NCBI GenBank assembly: GCA_013368325.1
Contig: JAACJK010000219.1
Span: forward strand, 1,116,001 to 1,180,000
Origin: Ephemerocybe angulata
Taxonomy: Eukaryota > Basidiomycota > Agaricomycetes > Agaricales > Psathyrellaceae
Reading direction: 5' to 3'
Length of the DNA stretch: 64,000 bases
Both the position numbers and the translations under genes were made by a program. The notes under the pieces were generated by a model that saw nothing but the letters and a program-made list of their open reading frames with translations, ran no database searches and was not told the DNA's origin. Below, piece after piece: positions 20,365 through 32,300 of this stretch; position 1 is the first letter of the stretch; each line of letters starts with the position of its first letter.

Positions 20365-20459
20365 CTACCTTCTATTCTTGGACATCCGGCATCCGGCCGG
20401 CCCTGAAGTGGGGAAGCTTCCGGTCACGGGCGCAAACTCTAACAAACCAAAGCGACCAA

Positions 20460-21852
20460 ATGTCGACAGGCGTTGCATCGACTTGGAACGCTGAAGGCAA
20501 CCAAAATCCCGGAAACTGGTCAGGATATGTCCAGCAGAGCACACCGTCTTACAATGGCCAGCTTCAATCCTCCACTCCCATCGCCTCGACGTCGGGTGCC
20601 TCTTTCACCTGGCAAGCCCCAGCTCATTGGAAAGTCGACCAAACGGCCACTGCACCCCCTGTGTTACCTGCATACGTGAAGAAAGTACCGAAAACAAAGG
20701 ACAGAACAACAGAAGAGCAGGAGATTATCTCGCAGACGGCGGCAAGGTGCTCTGCATGCCCCCTCGTCATCGTTGATCCCCCCATCTAATCGCGTTGCTG
20801 TTAGATTTGCGGCCAAACTTGCGCAGGATCATGCTGCGGTTTTGAATCCAGATGTCGACACCCCTTTCGAAGACGAAGCAGATGTGGTGAAGCGTCTACT
20901 TCCCTATCACATCTTCCAGCAACCAAAGGAGGATTTGGACACGGTGATACAGGGCAAGGGGAAGGGCAAAGCGGTTGAATATGACCTCAAGACTGAAGTT
21001 GAAGGTGCGTCGCCACAGCCTGGGTTGAGTTGCCTTTACCGAAATACGAGTCCTCAGACACGAAGTTTGCTCTGGAGTGCCATAAGCGACAGGAAAAGCT
21101 TCGGGCTCGGTGGCGGAACATCAAAATACGAGAAGGCGAGGTGAGCTACCATGCTAAGTCGTCTCACAACTCTTTTTAACATAGCCCAGCGAGCATCTCC
21201 CGACACCCAAGCATACGTTTTAGCCCAGGCAGTTCTTGAGACAGACCGAGCAGAGACTGCTTCCCTCAACACGGAGCTCCGAGCAGCTCGTTCAGAATTG
21301 GATCGAATACAGCGGGAACAACGCGCCGCTTCCAATGCTTCACGGGTTACTCAATTCACGGTATCCGCCACTCCCTCTACGGCACAAACGACGCAGCCTC
21401 AGACACAGTATTATCGCCCATACCCCTACACATATGCACAGCAACCCTACGGAAGCCCCGCCCCAACCTCAACAACCCTGACCTTCCCCGCGACTCCCGT
21501 CACTGCACCAACGTATACGGCATACCAACCCACGAACGCAATTCCTGTCCAGCTCCCGGTATCCTCGCTGCCTCACTTACACCAATTGGGTATCGTCCCA
21601 GTCCCATCGACATCACTGCCTCCAGAAGGACAACCACAACCCCCTGCAATTCTACGCGGTTCCTCGGCGAATGGAACAATGCTTAGCTTGGAGATTAATG
21701 TCTCTCTGCTTCAGTCTTCCCAAATGAGTGGATTGGCTGTTATTCTGAATGGACTGGTCGCACGGAACACGGCGCAGGCAGCGTCGGCCGCTGCATCGGC
21801 GTCTAGTCCCCCGAACCCCGTGGCGATGAGGAAGCCTGGCGAGGCTTCGTGA
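20460..21852 (+). CDS. GLTSCR1/BICRA-domain protein
   Basis: A protein with the GLTSCR1 conserved region, known in animals from BICRA, a SWI/SNF (ncBAF) chromatin-remodeller subunit. Four exons give about 425 residues. The domain lies at RFAAKLAQDHAAVLNPD, TPFEDEADVVKRLLPYHIF and QQPKEDLDTVI, followed by a charged helix (KFALECHKRQEKLRARW). The first ~95 residues are Ser/Thr/Gln-rich. The C-terminal half is Pro/Thr/Gln/Tyr-rich, probably disordered, after a helical stretch (ETASLNTELRAARSELDRIQ). Exon 1 ends at 20746 and exon 2 starts at 20805 in phase. The start codon at 20460 lies only 95 bp after the transposon border, so its original promoter has been displaced by 9.9 kb and the 3' LTR may now act in its place. 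The domain call is good; membership of a fungal remodeller complex is inference. Confidence 0.78.
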
Positions 21853-21972
21853 GGATGGTTACTAGCCTACTATATCGTTATTCCTACATTGTTAGATTGA
21901 TACATGCGCGATGCTAATGATATTTTCGAAACTATCATGACCGTACGGTGATGAGGCGCACTCTGTCCCGTT

Positions 21973-24900
21973 ATGGTATGTACTTGGCGTGTGCTTCGCA
22001 GGGCGGAGGTTCTACGCGACACAGAGCTGATTCCGCAATCCTTGTCACAACCTCCACCATCCTGGCTAATGCCTTACACCCCAGAGGCTGAGCCTCCCCT
22101 TACACCTGGGGCACCCCTTGCCCCAGAACTACGACGTCAACGGCTCATGCGAATCGGAAGCACCGCGACCGTGCGGACAATCAACCTCCCAAGCATTGAC
22201 AACAACGTTCGGCAGCAGGCTGAGAACGGCGGTTATATCAGTCCACCCACACCAGCTAGTCCGGAGAGCCCTACCTTTATGACTGCTAGCGGATTCACGG
22301 AACGGACGTCGCTGGCTGGCGATGATGCTTCACGAAACTACGGGACTCTTTCACAAGGGCGGAGCACAGAAGGCAAGAAGAGCAAACATCCATACCAGTT
22401 CCTCAACAACGTCCTTCATCGTTCCAGTTCGACAATCGGAACCGTACGACCGACATTTCGCGAGTTCAGATACTCAAGGTTCGCTGCTTCTAGGCCCATC
22501 TCCGCGTACGACCCCCCTGTCAACGTTAAGGACCAAGAAGTTGATGGAGGGGACGCTAAGATTAACGGAATACGAGTGTGGTACTCGTCCTTCACGTCGA
22601 TAGACTGGCTTCACGATGCTATCAAGGATTCGCTCCGCTTCTCGAGGCTCAGGAATCGCAAATCAGTGCGGGCTCGAGTCCGCCTGGCCTTCGACAGGAC
22701 ACTGGGGTGGGTTATCGTGACGATTGTGGGGTTCTTGACTGCTGTTGTGGCGTTCTTGGTCGTGAAGAGCGAGCAATTTCTGTTCGACCTCAAGGAAGGC
22801 TACTGTGAAGATAGCTGGTTGAAGTCAAAGGGGTTCTGCTGCCCTGCTTCTCCGTCGGGCCGGCTCAGGGTCTCCCCGTATGCTTCGGAGGAGTCATGCG
22901 CGGCTTGGAGACTCTGGTCTGAAGTTTTCTCCTCCCCGGAAGGCTGGGAAGCGACTCTGGTGGAATATGTCTCTTACACCATTATTGCTGTACGTCAATC
23001 TGTGTTTTAGGCGTCATTCAAGGCTGATCCGGATGCTTAATGTTATTGTAGCTCCTATTGGCGCTAGCCTCATGCTTGCTCACTCTATACCTGACGGATT
23101 CAACGACGTTCGTCACCCGGAAAGAGTCTGGTGTCGCGTCAACGCAGGCCCAAATGGACAAAGACTCAGACGGCTCGGTGCCACAGCCTCAGCGAAAGGT
23201 CATGTACTATGTAAGTCGTGGCACGATAACATTCCACCCTTCAGATTCTGATAATCTTGTAGGCTGCTGGAAGTGGTATCCCTGAAATCAAGACTATCCT
23301 CTCAGGTAGCTATAAACGAACACTCAGGATTGGGATACCCGCCTCATTAGACTATTCCAGGTTTTGTCATTCATGGATATCTTGGTGTCCGTGTTCTGTT
23401 CACCAAGTCTGTTGGACTTGCCCTATCAGTCGCATCAGGTTTATCTTTAGGCAAAGAAGGGCCATTCGTCCACATCGCGAGCTGTGTCGGAAACATCGTT
23501 AGTCGTATCGCATCTAAGTATGAGCTGAATGAAGGTGAGAACGTACTTTGTACCGTTAATTTGGATCCATCCTCATCACCCCCTTGCATAGGCAAACGCC
23601 GAGAAATCCTGAGCGCTGCTTGTGCTGCTGGTGTCGCCGTGGCGTTCGGAGCCCCTATTGGAGGAACGCTGTTTAGTTTGGAAGAAGTATCGTACTTCTT
23701 TCCCCCGAAAGTAAGTTGGATCGCGCCCTCCTATTAATATCTTGTGCTCACCAACTGTTACTTTACCCTACAGGTTATGTGGCGAAGGTTAGTCGTACCG
23801 TGTTCCGCAAGATCTGGGGTTGACCGGCCTCCTTTAGCTTCTTCTGTGCCATGATCGCGGCCATTACGCTGAAGATGTTAGACCCCTTTGGAACTGGGAA
23901 GCTCGTCCTATTCCAGGTGACCTACGACAAGGTGATAGAGAGCTCTCTCGAATCTAGAAGGAGAAAGCTAAATTTGAACTTGTCAGGATTGGCACGCATA
24001 TGAGCTCGTACCGTTTTTGTTCCTGGGGGTGTTCGGTGTAAGTTCTTCACCGATATAATAATAGATTTGGAGTTACAAACGCTTACCATTATCCCAGGGA
24101 GCGTACGGCGCTTACTTTTCCAAGTTGAATTACTGGTGGAGTAAGCATGTCCGCGGAAAAACATGGCTCGGAACACATCCTATTGCTGAAGTCCTTCTCG
24201 TAGGTCAGCTTCATTTTATCTCCAAGCAAGTGGCTCATCCGCTCTAGATTACATCGCTCACAAGCATCCTGTGCTTCTTGAACCCTTACACCCGGATGGG
24301 AGGCACCGAACTGGTGTACAACCTCTTCGCCGAGTGCCGTATGGGCTCGCACTCGACCCTCTGTGTGTCGAACCCAGGTTCATGGGAAAACGCTGGCCCC
24401 GTCGTTAACGCTATCCTCACTGCAATGATCGTGAAGGGTGCTTTGACGATCGTGACTTTCGGTATCAAGGTCCCTGCTGGAATTTTCATCCCTACGCTCG
24501 GTGTGGGTGCATGTGCGGGTCGCATTCTCGGTATCTTAATGCAGTGGCTGCAGGTTAAGAACCCGGATTCTGCTTTGTTTGCTTCATGTAAAGGAGACTT
24601 GAACTGCATGGTTCCCGGCTTGTACGCTATGGTCGGAGCAGCAGCCGCTTTGTCAGGTGTCACGGTAAGCTCAATACTTCTGCTCAGAATGATATTGGAA
24701 ATTCTGATGTCTGGTAATATTGTATTCTTAGCGCACTACGGTGTCCCTTGCGGTCATCATGTTCGAGCTGACCGATACCCTCACCTACGCGGTTCCGATC
24801 ATGTTGTCCGTGCTGGTTGCAAAGACCGTTGCCGACGCACTCGAGCCGAAGGGTATCTACGACTTGGTCATCGAGTTGCAGCAGCTTCCCTACCTCGATT

Positions 24901-25615
24901 ACAAGCACGAGTATACCTGGGGTAAGATCCAGATAAGCGATGTCGTAGGTCCCTTCCGTTTCTCGTCGTGTGTCTCCGAAATAAACCGTTATTCAGGTGT
25001 CCCGAGACCTGATGTCGATTCGTGTGGACGACGACAACACTGTTCAGAGTCTCAGCGAGAAGTTCCTGGCGCTTGTCGCATCAGGCGCGCATGACAGTGG
25101 GTTCCCTATCTTGAGGAAGGACGGGGACGAATTGGGGCTGAGGATGGTTGGATATATCGGCGCTAACGAGCTGGAACATGCTCTTAGTATGTGCCCTCTT
25201 ACTTAATTCGTTGCTTGAGCCTAATCATCCATTTTTCCAGGTATCGTGGCAGACACTCCAGAGGGCGAGATCCAGTTCCAAGCGCCATTTATCACCGACG
25301 CGGCGTCTTCTATTTCATCGTTCGCTGAACCGGCTGGGTCGTACCCGTCGTCGGACGATCCATTCGACTTTACGCCCTACATGGATCAGGCGCCTCTTAC
25401 CCTGAGCATCCAGTCGCCTTTGGAGATGCTGCATCGTTTCTTCGTTAAGCTTGGTGCCAGATATGTCGTCGTGGTCGATGCTGACGGTCTCTGTACGTCC
25501 CCCTTCCTTGACGTTGGTTTATCAAGCCATACTTACCCGTATCAATGCAGACGAAGGAATGATCGAGAAGAAGAATTGGCTGGCGTTCCTCTCCGAAATG
25601 GAGAAGAAGGAGTAA
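21973..25615 (+). CDS. CLC-family voltage-gated chloride channel/antiporter (Gef1-like)
   Basis: An intracellular chloride/proton exchanger of the CLC-3/4/5 clade, probably in Golgi or endosomal membranes as yeast Gef1. Roughly 1,000 residues from about a dozen exons. A long cytosolic N-terminus (to about 22680) precedes the first membrane helix ([18 protein letters not shown]). The chloride-path motifs are all present: [10 protein letters not shown] (about 23265), GKEGPFVH with the gating glutamate (about 23451), [10 protein letters not shown] with the proton glutamate (about 23675) and [14 protein letters not shown] (about 24465). Two CBS domains follow (about 24996-25186 and 25390-25612). 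The presence of both glutamates argues for exchange rather than pure channel activity. The stop is at 25613-25615. The start at 21973 is the first ATG in the open frame; a downstream ATG ([11 protein letters not shown]) is also possible. Confidence 0.92.
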
Positions 25616-26420
25616 ATCCACCCATTTTCACTGACTGTCCCGCCCAACAACTCCGCCCCCTTAATTCGTTTACTCGGGTTTGTCCGCAAATTTGCTGCCA
25701 TGTTCTCACCCCGTGCTCGCTCGCTTTCTTCTTACTGTATACATTCTTTGCTAGGACCCTGCTATTCATGACCCCCCATGCCCCTGTTCCTGGACTTCCT
25801 TTCCTTCTTCCAAATTGCATGCACTACTATTATCCCCCATCGCCTTGATTCTTTTGCTTTCAAGTACGCCGAGTTGTTTTTAACATTTCCTGCCCTGCAG
25901 TTCGCTGGCTAATCCTGCTACTCTATCCCACCAGCTTAGCCATTCTTTTAACTCTCTCCTTCTTGGATACCTTTCTCCTGGATGGAACACTGTGTACTCT
26001 ACTCCTCGTGCCATGTATATGGTCAAACCTGCTATAAATTCCAGACATCCGTTTGGGCGTCTATCATGTTGCGATGTTGGGTACGGAGGATTCGTGTACG
26101 GGGTGCTCCGTTCCGAACAAAGTGATAGTGTACCCCGCTGCGACGCGAACTACTCTCCTCAAGAAAATGCTTGTAATGCAGCTGTAGACCCTATGAAACC
26201 CGGATCCGCTTCATCGTCTCCTACTTAGGAGGGGATATTCAATTTATGGTTTTATTTTCGCAATTTACTCAAGAGGGTAATATCATCCCACGCTCGGACG
26301 CGTGAACCTTGCCCTCCAGTGAACTTTCGCGAGCGTTCATACCATCACCGACAGCAGCTCTTGCCGCTCTCATCTATCTCCTCGCGAGCCCATTTTTTTA
26401 ACCGCCACACAACTGCAAGT
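25616..26420. other. intergenic, 805 bp
   Basis: 3' region of the CLC gene and promoter/5' UTR of the Sm D3 gene. It is pyrimidine-rich in its first half. Nothing with a recognisable domain was found. Confidence 0.5.
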
Positions 26421-27375
26421 ATGGCTACCGCTGGTCTCGGTGTCCCCGTGAAGCTCCTGCACGAGTCGCTTGGGCATATCATCACCGTCGAGCTGAAGAC
26501 GGGGCAGCTGTACCGGGGGAAGCTGGCTGAAGGTGCGTTTGTTTTCACTTGTCTGGCTTGCGCGAGGGTGGATGCTGATTGGATTATTGCCTTGTTTTGT
26601 GTTACCTCTCTTGTCTGTGGTGTTGTGCAACTTCGATGTGGACTTTGGACGAATAATCAATGGACGCGATTAACTAACACCCGCCATCCTCTACAACACG
26701 ATCTCTACTACCCACCACCAATTCCACTTCCCTCGCTCCTATCCTCCTCGCCATCCCCCTGATGTCGAATCCCATCCACATCTCACGTCCCCTCACCTTT
26801 GCTCGATCGTGCAACCCCAAACAGCCGAAGACAACCTCAACATCTCCCTGAAGGACATCACAGTGACAGGCCGCGACGGCCGCGTCTCCCAGCTCGACCA
26901 GGTGTACATCCGTGGCAGCATGATCCGTTTCTTCATCGTGCCCGATATGCTGCAAAATGCACCCATGTACGTCTCTGTCTTTACTTTACTTGCTTTCAGA
27001 CTCTGGTCGAGGTCTTGTGAGGTCTTACTCTCTCTGACTCGCCGGGGTCTTGGGCGAAAAACGAAAGCAGTCTGTGCGCAATGCTGACTTGGGCTCTTGT
27101 ATGATAGGTTCAAGCGTGTTGGTCCCAATGCCATGCGTGGAAGGGGTATTGGTACGGCTCGTGGTCGCGCTACCATCATGCGGGGTACGTCCTTCCGTCT
27201 GATTCGTGTGGCTCTTAAAACTGACCTTTATTTCTTTGATCTCACTTTCTATCAGCAAACGGTGCGTCCTTTATCCCTCACATGCCCCACTGGAAAGCAA
27301 TACTGACTGTGATCTTCTTTTATAGCACGGAGAGGTCGTGGAGTCGCCCCTGCCCCACGTGGTATCAGGCGATGA
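26421..27375 (+). CDS. SMD3: small nuclear ribonucleoprotein Sm D3
   Basis: Core Sm-ring protein of spliceosomal U1, U2, U4 and U5 snRNPs, about 130 residues. Exon 1 carries [20 protein letters not shown] and [11 protein letters not shown], the Sm1 motif. After a long (~290 bp) intron comes [20 protein letters not shown], then [20 protein letters not shown], the Sm2 motif. The next exon gives [20 protein letters not shown]. The C-terminal tail is Arg/Gly-rich, as expected for symmetric arginine methylation and SMN-type assembly. Between two introns sits a 6-base exon, CAAACG (27256-27261), adding AN to give ...MRANARRGRG. Skipping it leaves the frame intact. The stop is at 27373-27375. A long antisense-free open frame beginning inside the last exon is a shadow. 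Confidence 0.93.
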
Positions 27376-28232
27376 GCGAACGGCGATATTCCGACCAACT
27401 GCATCTTCTTTTCCTGTGCTGCCCAACGCGAAGACGCGCTGTATTTTTCTAGACACGATTGCAAAAGACGTTGATAACTCACTGTTTCGAATCTCTATCT
27501 CCTTGTGCTTGCATGTGGTACTAGACATCCAGACACCCGTCGTCGTGTTATCAGAGTTCAGAGTGTGGGGTCCACGCAAGGTCCACGTCTATTTGGCAAG
27601 ACAGAAGCGCCTTGCGGTCCCGGACATAGGTTCTGCTTCTGCGTCGCTACTTATCTCACTCATATCCGTGCGCAGCAGGAGAACCTTAAGAGAACTGGGG
27701 TTTCGGCGCTTCTTCTGTGGCTTCTGCGCTACCGATATCAAAAGAAACAGCGGTTACCGGTTACCCCGTGCGCTACCGGTGCGGGCACTGCGCAAAAGGT
27801 GGTGGGCTGGCTTAAACTACGGAAAATTAGGAAGAGGCTGAAAGAGGCCATGGCGATGTGGAAGCATGTGGACGAGTGTGATCTGCATTTGGGATTGAGG
27901 AACTGTACGGCTCTGTACGGACATGATAGGACATGATGTTCCTGGAAATCTATCACACGTATGACGATGTGCTTCGGTGCACATTTGCTCATTTTACAGG
28001 CCTGCTACCGAGTCGAACCGAGACGAGCGCCACGCTGGAGGTTATGTAGTCCGTCAGTTGACGAACCAGGAGCAGATTTTTCAGGCGGGGCGGGTCGCTC
28101 CATGGGACATCAGGGCATCACTTCCTTCCATCCTACTGTTCTTTAACCCTCCAAGTCGGGCGATGTATGCAGCCAGATGCATTAGGATAGGTAGAGGGGG
28201 TCTGGTGAGTGCGTTGGGGTCTCTGAGGAGGC
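27376..28232. other. intergenic, 857 bp, convergent 3' ends
   Basis: Lies between the 3' ends of Sm D3 (+) and SDHAF4 (-). A plus-strand open frame of 143 codons (27505-27936) has a Lys/Arg-rich end but no known domain and an unconvincing start, so it is not called. No RNA gene was recognised. Confidence 0.45.
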
Positions 28233-28565
28233 TTAGAAATCCGAAACTCTGCCCTTGAAGCTCCAGTCTCCTTCCGCCCACTGTTTCACGGGCTCGCGTT
28301 TGGGTCCGCCACGCTCGCCAGTGGTGGGATTGACGTCGCCGTCGAACTCTGGCTTCACGGGTTTTGGTGCATCGGGATGGGTGGCCACGTCGGACTGGCC
28401 CTTCGCGGCCTTGCGCTGGAGCTCCTCGAACTCGCGCTGCTCCTTCGCGGGAAGCGGGGGCGGGCGGGGGCGGTTGAGGTCGGCGTAGGTGCGCTTCTGC
28501 AGGTGTGCGGTAGGAAGCGTGCGGCGCGAGGCAGAGAGCAGGGTGCGCAACAGCAAGGGCGACAT
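28233..28565 (-). CDS. SDHAF4: succinate dehydrogenase assembly factor 4
   Basis: Small mitochondrial matrix chaperone that binds flavinylated Sdh1 and promotes its assembly with Sdh2 in complex II. 110 residues, intronless. The N-terminus is a typical presequence (MSPLLLRTLLSASRRTLP). The family C-terminal signature is complete: EFDGDVNPTTGERGGPKREP, then WAEGDWSFKGRVSDF at the very end, as in the DUF1674 family. The ATG at 28563-28565 is chosen because it starts the presequence; 29 further in-frame codons upstream do not look like a targeting signal. Confidence 0.92.
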   Translation of the reverse strand: MSPLLLRTLLSASRRTLPTAHLQKRTYADLNRPRPPPLPAKEQREFEELQRKAAKGQSDVATHPDAPKPVKPEFDGDVNPTTGERGGPKREPVKQWAEGDWSFKGRVSDF

Positions 28566-29335
28566 TGAGGCGGGCGTGGTGGATGTCGGGGACAACGATG
28601 AGCCAAACGCGTTGCCGTCGATATGTGAATGATGGCCGTCGGGAATTCCCACGGGGCGTTGATGTGGCAGGGTGGTTTGGGTTGGATACTCCCGGCTCGG
28701 TTCTTGTTGCGGCGGTTATTGGCCGACGATCTGCGTTGAATGAGGTCAGGGCTGGTCAGGGCTGGTCAGGGCGTGCAGGAGCAGGAACGAGGGTATCGTC
28801 ACCGTCTCTGCTCCCGGGTGGCACCGAGGTCGTTTGCTGCCCCCAGAGGCGTCGGGGGCCGCTAGAAAAACACGGGGAGAGCCAAAAACACGGCAAAATT
28901 TAAGCAAGTGAAGCCCCTGTACTGACCCTCTCCTTCTTGTCCTCCACCGTTGATTGCAGTCCCCGTCGCACCACCGATAATGTTGCGCCAAAGTCCGGGG
29001 GCGTCCGGACCGCCCTGCTGCGCAATGAACCGTGGGTGCCAAGGGGAAGCTTCGTACCTCCCAAGCAAAAGTCGTAATGACCTGCAGGCTCCTGCGCTGT
29101 ATTCGAGCGGTATATTTTTAACAAGTCATCTTTAATTTACTCGCAAAGAGCGCTGATGTTACGGCAGGAGGGTTCGCGGGGATCAAGCGAACCAGGTGGA
29201 CTCGGGCCCGTCAATGCTTACGTAATGCATCTCGCGATTCGCCTCATAAGAAGTATGTCTTGGGACTGCCGAAAGGATTCAATGGATAACAATTCAGCCT
29301 CCGTCATTTGTCCTCCCCCTTCAAGTTCATGCTGA
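28566..29335. promoter_or_regulatory. divergent promoter region SDHAF4 / zinc-cluster regulator
   Basis: 770 bp between two divergent start codons. It contains a 10 bp tandem repeat (28744-28772). Short open frames on both strands have no recognisable domain. Confidence 0.5.
28744..28772. repeat. tandem repeat, 10 bp unit (GGTCAGGGCT), 2.9 copies
   Basis: Three nearly perfect copies in head-to-tail order in the region upstream of both divergent genes. Too short to be a minisatellite of note, but placed where regulator sites could lie. Confidence 0.8.
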
Positions 29336-32300
29336 ATGCCATCCAACCCTCCCCTACCCTCCCACCCCCGGAACGCCCCCACAACTTCCCGCACTCTCTA
29401 CACCGACCATAGCGCGCTCGTGGCCCACCCGGATGGCATGCCATCCAAGAAACGGAAGATTGATCGCGCCTGCGACGGCTGCAGGAGGAAGAAGACGAGA
29501 TGCGACGGGCCTTGGACCCTCAACAATGTCTGCACAAACTGTATTCAGTCCAAGAAGGCGTGCACCTATGTGTCAGTATTTTATAATATGTGTAGCAGCC
29601 GCGACACGCCACTAACGCGTTCATGAGGTAGCGAGGCGAGCAAGCCACGCGGACCGCCCAAGGCGTATGTCTAATATTCTTTGTCTTCTGTTTCCCTGAC
29701 CGACGTCTATTCTTCGCGTTAGATATGTCGTCGGACTAGAAGATCGCGTCGAAGAGCTCGAGGCGCTTCTCGCACAGGTCGGCTCCGTCGACCGACCCCG
29801 TTGCGCGTCTCTTCTCATATATTTGCCAGATCAAACCCGGCGTGGACTTCTCCGACGAGCTTGGCCCGCCCGTGCCACGAGATTCGTGGAAGGACTCCGA
29901 CGAAGACGTCCAGGTAATGAGAAAGCACACCTGGTCCGCTAAATCTACCCCGGCGGCGTCGGGGAACACCTCGACCATCCAGCAACCGTCCAGCTCGACA
30001 CAGCCTCTCCCGACATCGCTACCACCACTCATTATTCCATTCCATCAACAGGATGAGCCGTCTGGCACTCCAAGTCCTACTGCTAAAACCACACATTTAC
30101 AGTTTCGATCCCAGAAACCGAAGTACCGAAGATCATTTACCACCTCGGAGAGGTCCAGTGCTTCGGTGTCTTCCCCGTCTACAACCAAGTCTGCAACAAT
30201 GCACCAGTCTCCATTATCTCTCGCCCCGTCTTCGGAGTATGCGTACTACAGCTCAGACGACGAGTCGGACAAGTCTGACGAACTCGTAGAATCGTCCTTG
30301 GCTGGGAGGAATCCCCTCACACTGAGAACAACCTCAAGTGGGCCTCATCCGGAGGCCAATATGATATTATTTCATGGCAGAAGCAGCACTGCAGGACTTG
30401 TTGAGGCAACGCGGCGCTTTAAACATTTGCATATGCAGGAGACCATGAAGATGGATGTGACAACTCCAGAGGAAACAGCTGGAGACATCGGGGCTTCGTC
30501 TGAAAGCCAGAGTCAGAGCAGTAGTCAAGTCAGAGTCAAGCTCGAGAGACCAGACAACAGTGATGTGGCCGTCACACGGCGACCCCAGTTTTGGAGGACA
30601 GCCCCGGTGAGTAGGCTGGGTCGTGTTTCCCGTTTTCTCAGCCTTTTCTAACCAGGGCGCTTAGTGGGAATTAGGGCTCGACAGCGGCAGCTCGTCTGCT
30701 TCCCCTAGTACTATCTCTGCGGGTGTCGTGGCTCGATTTCCTCCACAAGACCTCTGCGAAACCTTGATCGACCTATACTTTCACCACAACAACAGCACCT
30801 TTCCCCTGCTGCACCGACCCACGTTCGAGCAGCAATGGAGGGAGAAACTGCACGAGAAGGACTTTTGGTTCGCGGCCGGCTGCCTTATGCTCTTTAGCGT
30901 TGCGAGTCGCTGGTGCACGGACGAGCGGGTGCTTGATCTGTCGACCGAGGGCCGAAATCGCACCGACCATTCTCCAAGACGACGAGGGAGGGACGACGGT
31001 TACGACAAGGCGTCTGAAGAAACGTCCCAGGAACGGAATCCGCAGGATGAAAGTTCTCATGAGAAACCGTGGTGGAACGCCGGTCTGCCCTTTTTTGACG
31101 CTGCTTCAGGTAACGTTGGCTCATCCTGCTCATGTGTTTGTTTTCCTTGGTCTGATAGTCGCTATAGAGGTAATTCGAGCGAACGCCAACATGGTGCACG
31201 GTGCTTCTCTTTTCGAAGTTCAGACCCTTGCAGTACGTGGATTGTATTGTATTACTGCTGCTGCGGTCCCGTTGTTAACCCTCCTTCTCTCAGTTGATGG
31301 CGACGTATCTGCGCGGGACGAAATTGTTTCCAGCAGCGTGGATTATAAACTCCATTGGGCTGAGGAGGGCATTGGATGCAGGCGCGCATAGGAAGCAGAT
31401 CTATAGGGAAACCCCGACCCCCGAGGACGAGCTGTGGAAAAGAGCATTCTGGCTCCTGATTGCATTTGACAGGATCGGCGGAGTTATCCTGGGCCGGTCG
31501 GTTGGGATTGGGGAGGAAGAGTGAGTCGTCGGACTTATCTACCCTATGGCCATCCCGTACACACTCTAACTACTTGTGACTGACTTCCACCCGCAGCTTT
31601 GATCTCGAATTTCCGTTGGAAGTGGACGACCCGTATTGGGGTGACACACACGGCTGGAAGCAGCCTGAAAATGTCACTTGCACAATTTCTGCTTTCAATC
31701 ACTTCTTGAGGCTTACCCAGGTGATTGCGTTTACCTCACGGACTATTGTAAGTTCCCGTTGTCTGTGGATGTCCTTCGCAGATCCCTGATAATTTCGCCG
31801 TTAGTACGCTATCAACAAACCGAAGGTCTTCAGTGGCCTGATCAAGGGTGACTGGCAAAGTGAGGTTGTAACGCAATTGAATACGGCGCTTGAGGAATGG
31901 ACAGAATCAATTCCTCCCCATTGTACGTTATTCCAGTTCACTTTGGCGCTCTTGAGACTGGCTGATCAGTTGACTTCACAGTGAAATGGTCAGAGGATAT
32001 CTCTGACCCCCTTCTCTACAACCTTTCGGCTACCCTGGCCACGACATACCACCTCACCCGCCTCCTCATCTACCGCCCGTTCATCCCTCCCCCTCCGCTC
32101 CTCCCCCCGTCACTTCGAGAGGAAGGGCGCGCCCCTTCTAGTACCCCTACCATACCATTCCCGGCACTTGCTATATGCTTGAGCTCCGCGCGGGCGTGTA
32201 CCCGCATCTTGGAGCACCAGCTACGAAAGCAGAGCTGGGACACCTGCCATATTCCCAATTTTGTGAACGCTGCGTACGTGTGTGCGGGCCTCTTCTTGCT

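Noticed and set aside
21973..22010. Tiny intron right after the CLC start codon (gtatgt...cgcag)
   Set aside because: It would be about 26 bp, below the size seen elsewhere in the window, and the frame is open without it.
27505..27936. 143-codon plus-strand ORF downstream of Sm D3
   Set aside because: Basic composition but no domain, no convincing start and overlap with other equally long frames.
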